A DNA stretch of 64,000 nucleotides from JADLGL01 sp050184415 (lineage in GTDB: Bacteria > Pseudomonadota > Alphaproteobacteria > Rhizobiales > Kaistiaceae). Below, one piece after another: positions 25,273 through 33,112 of this stretch. The stretch is from contig JBFXAJ010000005.1 in the NCBI GenBank assembly GCA_050184415.1, positions 1 through 64,000 on the forward strand, in the 5' to 3' direction. Position 1 is the first letter of the stretch. Every line of letters starts with the position of its first letter. The position numbers and the translations under genes are program-made. Below the pieces are notes generated by a model that saw only the letters and a list, made by a program, of their open reading frames with translations, was not told the DNA's origin and did no database searches.

Positions 25273-27726
25273 ATGAACCCCCTTCCCATCGACGACGCCC
25301 TGCCGGCGCTTCTGTCGGCGCTCGATCGCGGGCCGTTCGCCGTGCTGGTCGCCCCTCCCGGCGCCGGCAAGACGACGCGCGTGCCGCTGGCGCTGCTTGA
25401 CCAGAGCTGGCGCGGCGACGGCCGGATTGTCGTCCTTGAGCCGCGGCGCCTCGCCACCCGCGCCGCGGCGCGGCGCATGGCGGCGACGCTCGGCGAGGAT
25501 GTGGGCGCAACGGTCGGCTTCCGCGTGCGGATGGAGACCAAGGTCTCGGCGCGGACGCGGATCGAAGTCGTCACCGAGGGAGTGTTCACGCGGATGATCC
25601 TGGGCGACCCGGAGCTCACGGGTGTTGCCGCTGTCCTCTTCGACGAGTTCCACGAGCGCAGCCTCGATGGCGACCTCGGCCTCGCCCTCACCCTCGACGC
25701 CACCGCGCTTCGTCCGGATCTTCGCGTGCTGGTGATGTCGGCGACGATCGACGGCGCGCGGGTGGCCCGGCTGCTGGAAGGCGCGCCCGTCATCGAAAGC
25801 GCCGGTCGCGCCTTTCCCGTCGCGACACGCTACATCGAGCGCGATCCGCTACGCCGGATCGACGAGCAGACCGCCGACGCCGTCGTCGCGGCGGTTCGTG
25901 CCGAGCCGGGCTCCGTGCTCGCCTTCCTGCCCGGGCAGGCGGAGATCCGTCGCACCGCGGACCATCTCGCCCGCCGGATCCCGGCTGATGTCGATGTCGT
26001 CGAGCTTCACGGCCAGCTTGCGCCCGGCGAGCAGGACCGCGCGATCGCGCCCGCGCCGCCCGGCCGGAGAAAGGTGGTGCTGGCGACCTCCATTGCCGAG
26101 ACCTCGATCACGATCGAGGACGTTCGCATCGTCGTCGATTCCGGCTATCGCCGCGCCCCCGCCTACGAGCCCGCGACCGGCCTCACGGCGCTCGTCACGC
26201 GGCGCGTCTCCCGGGCCGGGGCGGATCAGCGCCGCGGCCGCGCCGGCCGCACGGCGCCGGGTGTCTGCTACCGGGTGTGGGGCGAGGGCCAGACCGGGGC
26301 GCTCGACGCCTTCGATGCGCCGGAGATCCTCGAAGCGGACCTCGCGGGGCTCGCGCTGGACCTTGCGGCCTGGGGCATCGCCGACCCTTCCCGCCTTCGC
26401 TTCCTCGATCCGCCGCCCCGGCCGGCTTTCGGCGAGGCCGTGATCCTGCTGAAGCGTCTCGATGCCCTCGACGATGATGGCCGCATCACGGAGGAGGGCC
26501 GTGCGCTCGCGGCCCTGCCGCTCCATCCGCGGCTGGCGCACATGATCCACCGCGCGGCGGCCGAAGGCGAGGCGGATGCGGCCGCGGAGCTGGCCGTGGT
26601 GCTCGGTGAACGCGGCGTTGGCGGCGACGATGTCGATCTCGACCACCGGATGGCCCGTTTCGGCCGTGAGGGCGGGCGACGGGCGGATGAGGGCCGGGCT
26701 CTCGCGCGGCGCTGGGCAGCGCTCGCTGGCGGCCGCGGGCAGCCACGAGGCGAGAGGCCGCTGGCGGGGCGGCACCTCGCCCGCGCTTATCCCGACCGCA
26801 TCGCGCAGCAGGCCGGAGGGCGCGGACGGTTCCGGCTCGTCAACGGACGCGCCGCGGCCGTGGAGGAGACCGATGCGCTCGCCTCGGCGGCGTTTCTGGC
26901 CATCGCCGAGGTGACAGGCACCGCCGGCAACGGACGGATCCGGTCCGCGGCCCGCATCGACCGCGAGACGATCGAGGCGCTGTTCGCGGACCAGATCGAG
27001 ACCGAGACGATGCTCGCCTTCGACCCCGCGTCGCGCAGCGTTCGGGCGCGGCGGCAGACTCGCCTCGGGGCGCTTCGCCTCGACGACGCACCTACCGCCG
27101 TCACCGATCTCGAGCGCGCCGCGGAACTCCTCGCCGCTGGCGCTGCCGCGTTGGGAATCGGCACGCTGCCCTGGTCACGCGACCAGCTCGCGCTGCGCGC
27201 CCGTGCGACCTACCTCAACCGCGCCCTCGGCCAACCCTGGCCCGACCTTTCGGACGCGGCGCTCGCGGGCGGCGGAGGCGCGTGGCTTGTCCCCCACATC
27301 GCCGGCCGGACGCAGCTTGCGGCCATCACTCCTGATGAACTCGGCGCCGCCCTCACGTCGCTCCTGCCCTATGGATTGCGGGCCGACATCGACCGGATGC
27401 TGCCGTCCCACTTCACGGCCCCGACCGGATCGCGCCTGCCGATCGACTACGAAGCGGAGAACGGTCCCGCGCTCGAGGTCCGCGTCCAGGAGCTGTTCGG
27501 GCTCGACCGCCACCCATCGGTCGCGAACGGCAAGGTACCGCTTCTCCTGGTGCTGCTCTCCCCGGCGCGGCGCCCGATCCAGACCACGCGTGACCTGCCC
27601 GGCTTCTGGCGCGGTTCGTGGCGCGAGGTCGCCAGGGACCTACGGGGCCGCTATCCGCGGCACCCGTGGCCGGACGATCCGATCGCTGCGCCCGCCACCA
27701 GCCGCGCCAAGCCGCGCGGTCCTTAG
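25273..27726 (+). CDS. hrpB: ATP-dependent helicase HrpB
   Basis: The 817-residue protein starts at ATG 25273. Walker A A-P-P-G-A-G-K-T-T is at 27-35, the Walker B/DEAH-box variant L-F-D-E-F-H-E-R-S near 139-147, and motif III is V-M-S-A-T. The second RecA domain carries S-I-A-E-T-S-I-T-I and D-Q-R-R-G-R-A-G-R-T. The HrpB-specific C-terminal region (P-S-H-F-x-A-P-T-G-S and P-I-Q-x-T-R-D-L-P-G-F-W) is complete. HrpB is a DExH RNA-helicase-like protein whose physiological role is poorly known. It converges with the methyltransferase operon. Confidence 0.95.
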   Translation: MNPLPIDDALPALLSALDRGPFAVLVAPPGAGKTTRVPLALLDQSWRGDGRIVVLEPRRLATRAAARRMAATLGEDVGATVGFRVRMETKVSARTRIEVVTEGVFTRMILGDPELTGVAAVLFDEFHERSLDGDLGLALTLDATALRPDLRVLVMSATIDGARVARLLEGAPVIESAGRAFPVATRYIERDPLRRIDEQTADAVVAAVRAEPGSVLAFLPGQAEIRRTADHLARRIPADVDVVELHGQLAPGEQDRAIAPAPPGRRKVVLATSIAETSITIEDVRIVVDSGYRRAPAYEPATGLTALVTRRVSRAGADQRRGRAGRTAPGVCYRVWGEGQTGALDAFDAPEILEADLAGLALDLAAWGIADPSRLRFLDPPPRPAFGEAVILLKRLDALDDDGRITEEGRALAALPLHPRLAHMIHRAAAEGEADAAAELAVVLGERGVGGDDVDLDHRMARFGREGGRRADEGRALARRWAALAGGRGQPRGERPLAGRHLARAYPDRIAQQAGGRGRFRLVNGRAAAVEETDALASAAFLAIAEVTGTAGNGRIRSAARIDRETIEALFADQIETETMLAFDPASRSVRARRQTRLGALRLDDAPTAVTDLERAAELLAAGAAALGIGTLPWSRDQLALRARATYLNRALGQPWPDLSDAALAGGGGAWLVPHIAGRTQLAAITPDELGAALTSLLPYGLRADIDRMLPSHFTAPTGSRLPIDYEAENGPALEVRVQELFGLDRHPSVANGKVPLLLVLLSPARRPIQTTRDLPGFWRGSWREVARDLRGRYPRHPWPDDPIAAPATSRAKPRGP

Positions 27727-27767
27727 CCGGCCAGCTATGTTTTGGCTGACAGAGGCCGCCGGACCGG

Positions 27768-28589
27768 TCAGGCGAGGGAGCGCTGCTCCAGGACGAACAG
27801 CCGGGTCGCCAGGCTGACGAAGGCGGCGGGGTTCCGCGACCATTGGGCGAGCTCGGCGCGGACGCTGTCGAAGTCGAAGGCGAACATCGCGGAGCGTTCC
27901 GCAAGGTCCACCCATTTCAGGAACACGCTCACCAGCTTGCCGTCGTCGAACGGACCGACGCGCGAGGTGTGGGCCTCGTATTCCGCTGCGAGGCTCCACG
28001 GCTCGTCGGCGTCGCAGATGAGCTTCCGCACGTCGGTGAGGAGCTCGGTCTTGAGGCTGCCCTCCGAGGCGCTGGCCTTGTGATAAGCGAGCAGCATGCG
28101 GTGGAACGCGCCCGGGATCGGCCGGATCTCGCTCCGCGACATGTCCGATTCGATGATGATGAGGGTGCCGCCCGGCCGGAGGGCCCGCGCCGCGCCCTGC
28201 AGCACCGCGCGGAAATCGCGAAGGTGCTGCACGAGGAAGCGCATGATGACGACGTCGGCCGGCTCCATGTCGGCGGCGAAGAAGTCGCCGGCGGCGAAGG
28301 CATGCTCGGGATGGGCCTCGCGCGCCGCTTCGATCAGCTCCTTCGAGATGTCGACGCCGACATAGTCCTTCTCCGGGAAGAAGGAGGCGACCCGCGACAG
28401 GTAGTAGCCGTTGCCGCAGCCCGCATCGATCACGCGCCGTGCCTCGCGCCATGCCGGCAGGCTGCGGAGGAGCGGGAGCTCGTCGGCCAGGAGGAGGTCG
28501 ACCTGGTGGGCGAGCAGTTGGTCCCAGTCGCGCGCGGACTGGGACTGCTTGGTCGCGAGAAAGCGCTGGTTGGCAGCGACGCTGGTCAT
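27768..28589 (-). CDS. class I SAM-dependent methyltransferase, last gene of the GNAT operon
   Basis: The start is ATG 28589, giving 273 residues. Motif I V-I-D-A-G-C-G-N-G-Y-Y lies at 53-63, the acidic residue ending strand 2 is Asp80 (G-V-D-I-S), G-D-F-F-A-A is near 101, and F-L-V-Q-H-L (118-123) is motif IV. This is a UbiE/Methyltransf_25-type enzyme acting on a small molecule rather than DNA or RNA. The C-terminal 120 residues are unfamiliar and may form the substrate lid. It lies 29 bp after the 64-residue protein gene in a five-gene operon under a divergent LysR regulator. Confidence 0.85.
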   Translation of the reverse strand: MTSVAANQRFLATKQSQSARDWDQLLAHQVDLLLADELPLLRSLPAWREARRVIDAGCGNGYYLSRVASFFPEKDYVGVDISKELIEAAREAHPEHAFAAGDFFAADMEPADVVIMRFLVQHLRDFRAVLQGAARALRPGGTLIIIESDMSRSEIRPIPGAFHRMLLAYHKASASEGSLKTELLTDVRKLICDADEPWSLAAEYEAHTSRVGPFDDGKLVSVFLKWVDLAERSAMFAFDFDSVRAELAQWSRNPAAFVSLATRLFVLEQRSLA

Positions 28590-28618
28590 TTCGGTGCTCC
28601 GGTAAAAAATGCGCGGTA

Positions 28619-28813
28619 TCAGCCGTTCGGCTTCAGGCCGCGGAGGCGCCGCGCCTCGTTCCAGTCGATGAGCTGATGGTCGACTTCCTCGGCGATGGCG
28701 CCGCCGGCGACCGCAAGGCAATAGGCGACGAAGGTGAGGCCAAGCTCTTCCGCCTCCGCCGCGCAGTACTTGACCATCCGCGCCAGCGCCGCCTTGTCGT
28801 TCGTCGAGCTCAT
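28619..28813 (-). CDS. 64-residue protein of unknown function in the GNAT operon
   Basis: The start is ATG 28813 (AAGGGAG upstream), giving 64 residues. It opens M-S-S-T-N-D-K-A-A-L-A-R-M-V-K-Y-C-A-A-E-A-E-E, has a hydrophobic stretch F-V-A-Y-C-L-A-V-A-G-G-A-I-A (about 30-43) and ends in a basic G-L-K-P-N-G tail. Two cysteines (18 and 34) are spaced within a predicted helix pair. It is too small for an enzyme and could be a carrier, a helix-bundle partner or a modified precursor. I do not recognise a family. Genes on both sides are within 30 bp. Confidence 0.65.
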   Translation of the reverse strand: MSSTNDKAALARMVKYCAAEAEELGLTFVAYCLAVAGGAIAEEVDHQLIDWNEARRLRGLKPNG

Positions 28814-28839
28814 TGCTCCCTTCCTGTCACTCAGGAAAA

Positions 28840-29430
28840 TCAGCTGGCGATCCCCAGCGTCTCTTTCGTCAGCCATTCCATCAGCCCCCCGGTTGATGTG
28901 ACGTCGCAATATTGACCGATCAGATCCGTCGCGAACCGATGCGACGCCGCTTCGCTTGCCGTGCCGATCGGCGGACCCCAGCTCGCGTCAGAAACGAACA
29001 GGCAGGAATGGCCGCGCTGCTGCGCCTCCATGACCGTGGCGAGACAGGAACCCGTCGAGGTGAGGCCGACCAGGACGAGACAGGGGTCGTCGAAATGGTC
29101 GGTCATCATCGGGAACTGCGGCGCCGAGTAGCAGGACGGCATCGCCCGCTCGAAGAGCATCTCCGACGGGCGGGGCCGGAACTCCTCGATCCACCCGGCG
29201 AACCCTGTCGCCGGGTTGAAGAGGGGGCCGCGCTGCAGCAGGCGGAAATGCGCGATCGGCATCCGCCGCTGCCGTGCGAAGGCGAGCAACGCGCGGCAGT
29301 TCGCGGCCCACGGATCCATCGTCTCGACGGCGAGCGTCCGCCCCTCCGCGACGTATTCGAGCTGAAGATCGAGGAAGCACAGGATGGGGTGCTTCCTCGC
29401 GCGGTGAAGCGGCAGGCGGATGACGTTCAT
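28840..29430 (-). CDS. isochorismatase-like cysteine hydrolase
   Basis: The product has 196 residues from ATG 29430. I-L-C-F-L-D-L-Q-L-E-Y supplies the first catalytic aspartate, and V-L-V-G-L-T-S-T-G-S-C-L-A-T with G-x-x-S-x-x-C supplies the nucleophilic cysteine of the isochorismatase/nicotinamidase fold. The lysine of the usual E-K-x-x-x-S-A-F element is not evident: the region reads L-F-E-R-A-M-P-S-C-Y-S-A-P. It may therefore be an altered hydrolase or an amidase with different chemistry. The start overlaps the acetyltransferase stop by four bases, so translation is coupled. Confidence 0.8.
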   Translation of the reverse strand: MNVIRLPLHRARKHPILCFLDLQLEYVAEGRTLAVETMDPWAANCRALLAFARQRRMPIAHFRLLQRGPLFNPATGFAGWIEEFRPRPSEMLFERAMPSCYSAPQFPMMTDHFDDPCLVLVGLTSTGSCLATVMEAQQRGHSCLFVSDASWGPPIGTASEAASHRFATDLIGQYCDVTSTGGLMEWLTKETLGIAS

Positions 29431-30083
29431 GCTGCGGACTTCTCTTCGACACGGCCGTGGAGCGGCGAGGTGGGCGCACGGGCGGCCGACGCCTCCAGGA
29501 CGCCTGGCGCGCCCCATTCGCCCTCGGGGCGGATGATGACGTAGGGGTCGCTGTCGACAGTGATGGGATCGGGATGCGGTTCGAGCTCGATCACCATTTC
29601 GGTGTACGAGAAGTCCGAGAAGACGAGCTTGCGGTCCGGTCCCAGCGGCCGCGCCCCGAAGCGCGCCCAGAAATCGACCAGCCGGTCCTGGGCGTGGCCG
29701 TAGATACGGCGGAAGCCCTTCTTGCGCGCCAGCTCGATGCCAGCCTGGACCATCTGGAACGCCAGGCGGCTCCGCCTGTATTCCTGGCGAACTGCCAGCC
29801 GCTCGAGCTTCACGAAGTCAGCGAAGAACCGGGCGCGGATGCAGGCAGCGGGCTCCCGGCCGACCATGCCGATCAGATGGGTCGAGCAGAGGTCGTTGCC
29901 GTCGAATTCCTCCTCATACGGGCAGGCCTGGTCGCTCATGAAGACCGCAGCGCGGATCGCCGTGACCTGCATGAGGTCCTCGAGCGTGCGTGCGACCTTG
30001 ATGGCCGGCCGCGACGGTGATGGCTTGGTCGCCCCGCGATGGCCCGCCCGCCATCCTCCGTTGACGACATTTTCTCCAGTCAT
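29427..30083 (-). CDS. GNAT-family N-acyltransferase (second of the operon)
   Basis: The start at ATG 30083 (218 residues) is chosen because the frame upstream lies inside the preceding gene. The GNAT core is at about 30-150: I-R-A-A-V-F, a strand F-V-K-L-E-R-L-A-V, the acyl-CoA pyrophosphate loop R-Q-E-Y-R-R-S-R-L-A (Q/RxxGxG/A-like), and G-F-R-R-I-Y-G-H-A-Q-D-R-L-V-D-F-W. The C-terminal 60 residues, including D-P-Y-V-I-I-R-P-E-G-E-W-G, extend beyond the core. The substrate is unknown. It is four-base coupled to the cysteine hydrolase and 17 bp after the first acyltransferase. Confidence 0.85.
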   Translation of the reverse strand: MTGENVVNGGWRAGHRGATKPSPSRPAIKVARTLEDLMQVTAIRAAVFMSDQACPYEEEFDGNDLCSTHLIGMVGREPAACIRARFFADFVKLERLAVRQEYRRSRLAFQMVQAGIELARKKGFRRIYGHAQDRLVDFWARFGARPLGPDRKLVFSDFSYTEMVIELEPHPDPITVDSDPYVIIRPEGEWGAPGVLEASAARAPTSPLHGRVEEKSAA

Positions 30084-30100
30084 GATGTGTCCCCTTCTCA

Positions 30101-30694
30101 CTAAGCCACGTGCGCCAGGGTCATCCGGTTGACCTTGCGGACGTAGCGGAGCCGTTCGGGATGGCGCGCCGACATCGGCGTGAAGCCGAGGTGGGACATG
30201 AGACGCGCTGCCGCAGGCGTGGTCGCGCGGGCGAAGAGGTCGGCACGCGCGAAAAGCGGTGTTGCGAGCTGGTGGCTGATGGCGCGGATGCCTTCGGCCG
30301 CAAGGCCGGGCGCGACGACTGCCCATTTGTAGATGGCCGCGACGGTCTCGCCCGGGCGCGCGAGGAGCGCGACGTCCGGATTGCCGCCGTCGAAGATGCC
30401 GGCAAGGAGCTGCGCCAGGCCCTGAATGTTGAGGTGCAGCATCGCGTAGCAGCCGACGATCCGGCCGCCGCGATGAAACGCCCAGATCGATTGCGGATGA
30501 TGCGACTGGACGCGATGAACGGCCGGGCCAGCCGCGCGTAGCGCCGGAATCTCGGCAACGGCCAGTTCCAGGAGCGCGTCGAGTTCGTCCGTGCGGGCCG
30601 GCGTGACCATGATCCGCCGGACTGGCAGCGAGCCTAGCTCGTCAAAATCGGAGCGCTGCGCAGATGCAGCACGAAGGGCGACGATGTCAGTCAT
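30101..30694 (-). CDS. GNAT-like acyltransferase (first of the operon)
   Basis: The start at ATG 30694 gives 197 residues (207 from an ATG at 30724). Early L-L-E-L-A-V-A-E-I-P, then S-I-W-A-F-H-R-G-G-R-I-V-G-C-Y-A-M-L-H-L-N and the later A-A-I-Y-K-W-A-V-V-A-P-G-L-A-A-E-G-I, with a helix A-A-A-R-L-M-S-H-L-G-F-T-P, follow the order of strands in a GNAT fold. The CoA loop P-G-L-A-A-E-G-I-R is weakly conserved. It begins the operon, 79 bp from the divergent LysR gene, and its leader holds the proposed operator. Confidence 0.7.
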   Translation of the reverse strand: MTDIVALRAASAQRSDFDELGSLPVRRIMVTPARTDELDALLELAVAEIPALRAAGPAVHRVQSHHPQSIWAFHRGGRIVGCYAMLHLNIQGLAQLLAGIFDGGNPDVALLARPGETVAAIYKWAVVAPGLAAEGIRAISHQLATPLFARADLFARATTPAAARLMSHLGFTPMSARHPERLRYVRKVNRMTLAHVA

Positions 30695-30733
30695 TTTACT
30701 GGCTCCGAGGACCCACTTGGACACAGATGCAGT

Positions 30734-30748
30734 TCAGGACTAACCTGA
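30734..30748. promoter_or_regulatory. candidate LysR-type operator
   Basis: TCAGG-ACTAA-CCTGA is a perfect 5-bp dyad with a 5-bp spacer, in the 79-bp gap between the LysR gene and the divergent operon. Its size and symmetry match the 15-bp dyads bound by LysR-type regulators, which usually sit between the regulator and its target. It is the only good dyad I see in the gap. Confidence 0.45.
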
Positions 30749-30773
30749 GGTTGGCCGAACTCCGGGGGTTTGT

Positions 30774-31826
30774 ATGCATCGATTGGCGCAAGGGGGTGCT
30801 GCACTGGCGCAGCACGCTCAGGGGCCGCTGCCCGACGATCTCGCCTGGGACGATATCCGGGTGTTCCTCGGCTGCCTCGAAGCGCGAAGCTTTCGCAAGG
30901 CAGGGGACCGCCTGGGCCTCAATGCTTCAACCGTGGCGCGACGGATCGACGGCATCGAACGGCGCCTCGGCTACCAGCTGTTCGCGCGCGTCAAGGACGG
31001 CCTAGTCATCACGCCGGAGGGTAAAGCTCTTACCACCGCAGCGCGGACGATGGAGCGCTCCTTTTACGAGCTGGTGCGCAAGATGCAGGAGCCGCGGTTC
31101 AGCCACCGCGGCCTCGTTCGGCTTTCGATCACCGACGGGCTCGGCACTTTTTGGGTGATGCCGCTCCTCGTCGAGTTCGGCCGCCAGAACCCCAATCTCA
31201 TCGTCGAGATCAATTGCGCGGTCGATAGCGCGGACGTGCTGCGCCTCGAGGCCGACCTCGCAATCCAGTTCGTGCGGCCCGATGACCTCGACCTCAAGGT
31301 CGTGCGGCTTGGCCGCCTGCACGTCTATCCCTTCGCGTCGATGGCCTATGTCGAGCGCTACGGCCTGCCCGCCAGCGTCGAGGACATGGTTAACCACCGC
31401 CTCGTCGACCAGGTCGGCCCGCAGATGACCCAAGGCGCCTGGGCGCACTATCTGCGCCTCGACAGCGTCGAAGGGATCGTCGGCATTCGCTCGAATGCGA
31501 GCTCGGCGGTGTTCTATGCGGTCGAGAAGGGTGCTGGGATCGGGGCGCTGCCCACCTTCGCCTCGGCACTTGACGCGCCCGTCGTGCCGGTCGATCTCGG
31601 CATCCATCACCACATGGACATCTGGCTGACCTATCACCCCGACGTCCGCGACACCAAGCGGGTCAGCCACGTCATCGAATGGATCCGGTCGATCTTCGAT
31701 CCGATCCGCTATCCGTGGTTCCGGGACGAGTTCATCCATCCCCGGGCGCTGGTCGACATGGCCCCGCCGGGCACCGCGCTCCAGTCGGTGAAGGGGTCGT
31801 TCGCCGCGACGCCGTTCCGGACCTGA
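30774..31826 (+). CDS. LysR-type transcriptional regulator
   Basis: The protein has 350 residues from ATG 30774. The winged-helix domain is at about 26-87: V-F-L-G-C-L-E-A-R-S-F-R-K-A-G-D-R-L-G-L-N-A-S-T-V-A-R-R-I-D-G-I-E-R-R-L-G, close to the LysR consensus, with an N-terminal extension of about 25 residues. The effector domain (about 110-300) starts G-L-V-R-L-S-I-T-D-G-L and carries a V-E-K-G-A-G-I-G-A-L-P segment. It probably autoregulates and controls the divergent GNAT operon. The C-terminal tail after 310 is longer than usual. Confidence 0.9.
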   Translation: MHRLAQGGAALAQHAQGPLPDDLAWDDIRVFLGCLEARSFRKAGDRLGLNASTVARRIDGIERRLGYQLFARVKDGLVITPEGKALTTAARTMERSFYELVRKMQEPRFSHRGLVRLSITDGLGTFWVMPLLVEFGRQNPNLIVEINCAVDSADVLRLEADLAIQFVRPDDLDLKVVRLGRLHVYPFASMAYVERYGLPASVEDMVNHRLVDQVGPQMTQGAWAHYLRLDSVEGIVGIRSNASSAVFYAVEKGAGIGALPTFASALDAPVVPVDLGIHHHMDIWLTYHPDVRDTKRVSHVIEWIRSIFDPIRYPWFRDEFIHPRALVDMAPPGTALQSVKGSFAATPFRT

Positions 31827-31840
31827 GAGGACCGCTCGCC

Positions 31841-33112
31841 TCAGCCGATGGCCGCGCCGGACCCGCCCCAGCGCCGTTCGACATAATCGGCCACAAGCCG
31901 CCGGAACTCGTCGGCGATGCCCGGGCCACGAAGGGTCACGGCTTTCTTGCCGTCGATGAAGACCGGGGCGGCGGGCATTTCCCCCGTGCCGGGCAGCGAG
32001 ATGCCGATGTCGGCGTGCTTAGATTCGCCCGGACCGTTGACGATGCATCCCATGACGGCAACGTGGAGCGCTTCGACGCCGGGGTACTTCTCGCGCCACA
32101 CCGGCATTGCGGCGGCGATGTCGCCCTCGATGCGCTGGGCGAGCTCCTGGAAGACGGTCGACGTGGTCCGTCCGCAGCCGGGACAGGCGGCGACGACCGG
32201 GACGAACGACCGAAAACCCATCGTCTGGAGGATTTCCTGGGCGACCTTGACCTCGCGGGTGCGGTCGCCGCCGGGCTCCGGCGTCAACGAGATGCGGATG
32301 GTGTCGCCGATGCCCTGCTGCAGGAGGACGCTGAGGGCCGCAGAGGATGCGACAATCCCCTTGCTCCCCATGCCCGCCTCGGTCAGCCCAAGGTGGAGCG
32401 CGTGGTCGCTCCGCCGCGCGAGGTCCTGATAGACGGCGATCAGACTTTGGACATCGGAAACCTTGGCCGAAAGGATGATGCGGTCGCGCGGCAGACCGAT
32501 CCGCTCGGCTTCGAAGGCCGACAGCAGCGCCGAGCGGACGATCGCCTCGCGCGTCACGGCAGCCGCCGGGCGCGGCCGCGACAGGGCGGCGTTCTCGTCC
32601 ATCAGCCGCGTCAGCAGCGCCTGGTCGAGGGAGCCCCAGTTCACGCCGATCCGGACCGGCTTGTCATGCCGGATCGCGATTTCGATCATGGTGGCGAACT
32701 GGCGGTCGCGCTTCTCGCCGAAGCCGACATTTCCGGGATTGATGCGGTATTTCGCGAGGGCCTCGGCCGCGGCGGGATGATCGGCCAGCAGGCGATGGCC
32801 GATGTAATGGAAGTCGCCGATGAGGGGGACGTCCAGCCCCCGTGCCAGCAACCGGTCGCGGATATGCGGAACCGCAGCCGCCGCCTCGTCGCGATCGACC
32901 GTGATGCGGACGAGCTCCGATCCCGCGCGCGCGAGCGCCTCCACCTGAGCGGCGGTCGCCTCGATATCGGCGGTGTCGGTGTTGGTCATCGACTGGATGA
33001 CGACCGGAGCGCCGCCGCCGACCGCCACGCCGCCGACCTCGACCGCGACCGATCCGCGCCGTGGTGCGGGAGCAGCGGAATCCGGGCCGAAGGGGAGGTC
33101 GAGGGCGTTCAT
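31841..33112 (-). CDS. ispG: (E)-4-hydroxy-3-methylbut-2-enyl-diphosphate synthase
   Basis: The 423-residue protein from ATG 33112 has P-V-V-I-Q-S-M-T-N-T-D-T near the start, the N-I-N-P-G-N-V-G-type segment Y-R-I-N-P-G-N-V-G, and the iron-sulfur cysteines in A-C-P-G-C-G-R and M-G-C-I-V-N-G-P-G-E. The TIM-barrel-like N-terminal and ferredoxin-like C-terminal domains are complete. It reduces methylerythritol cyclodiphosphate to HMBPP in the non-mevalonate pathway and needs flavodoxin or ferredoxin. It stands alone, convergent with the LysR gene. ispA lies about 12 kb away. Confidence 0.97.
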   Translation of the reverse strand: MNALDLPFGPDSAAPAPRRGSVAVEVGGVAVGGGAPVVIQSMTNTDTADIEATAAQVEALARAGSELVRITVDRDEAAAAVPHIRDRLLARGLDVPLIGDFHYIGHRLLADHPAAAEALAKYRINPGNVGFGEKRDRQFATMIEIAIRHDKPVRIGVNWGSLDQALLTRLMDENAALSRPRPAAAVTREAIVRSALLSAFEAERIGLPRDRIILSAKVSDVQSLIAVYQDLARRSDHALHLGLTEAGMGSKGIVASSAALSVLLQQGIGDTIRISLTPEPGGDRTREVKVAQEILQTMGFRSFVPVVAACPGCGRTTSTVFQELAQRIEGDIAAAMPVWREKYPGVEALHVAVMGCIVNGPGESKHADIGISLPGTGEMPAAPVFIDGKKAVTLRGPGIADEFRRLVADYVERRWGGSGAAIG

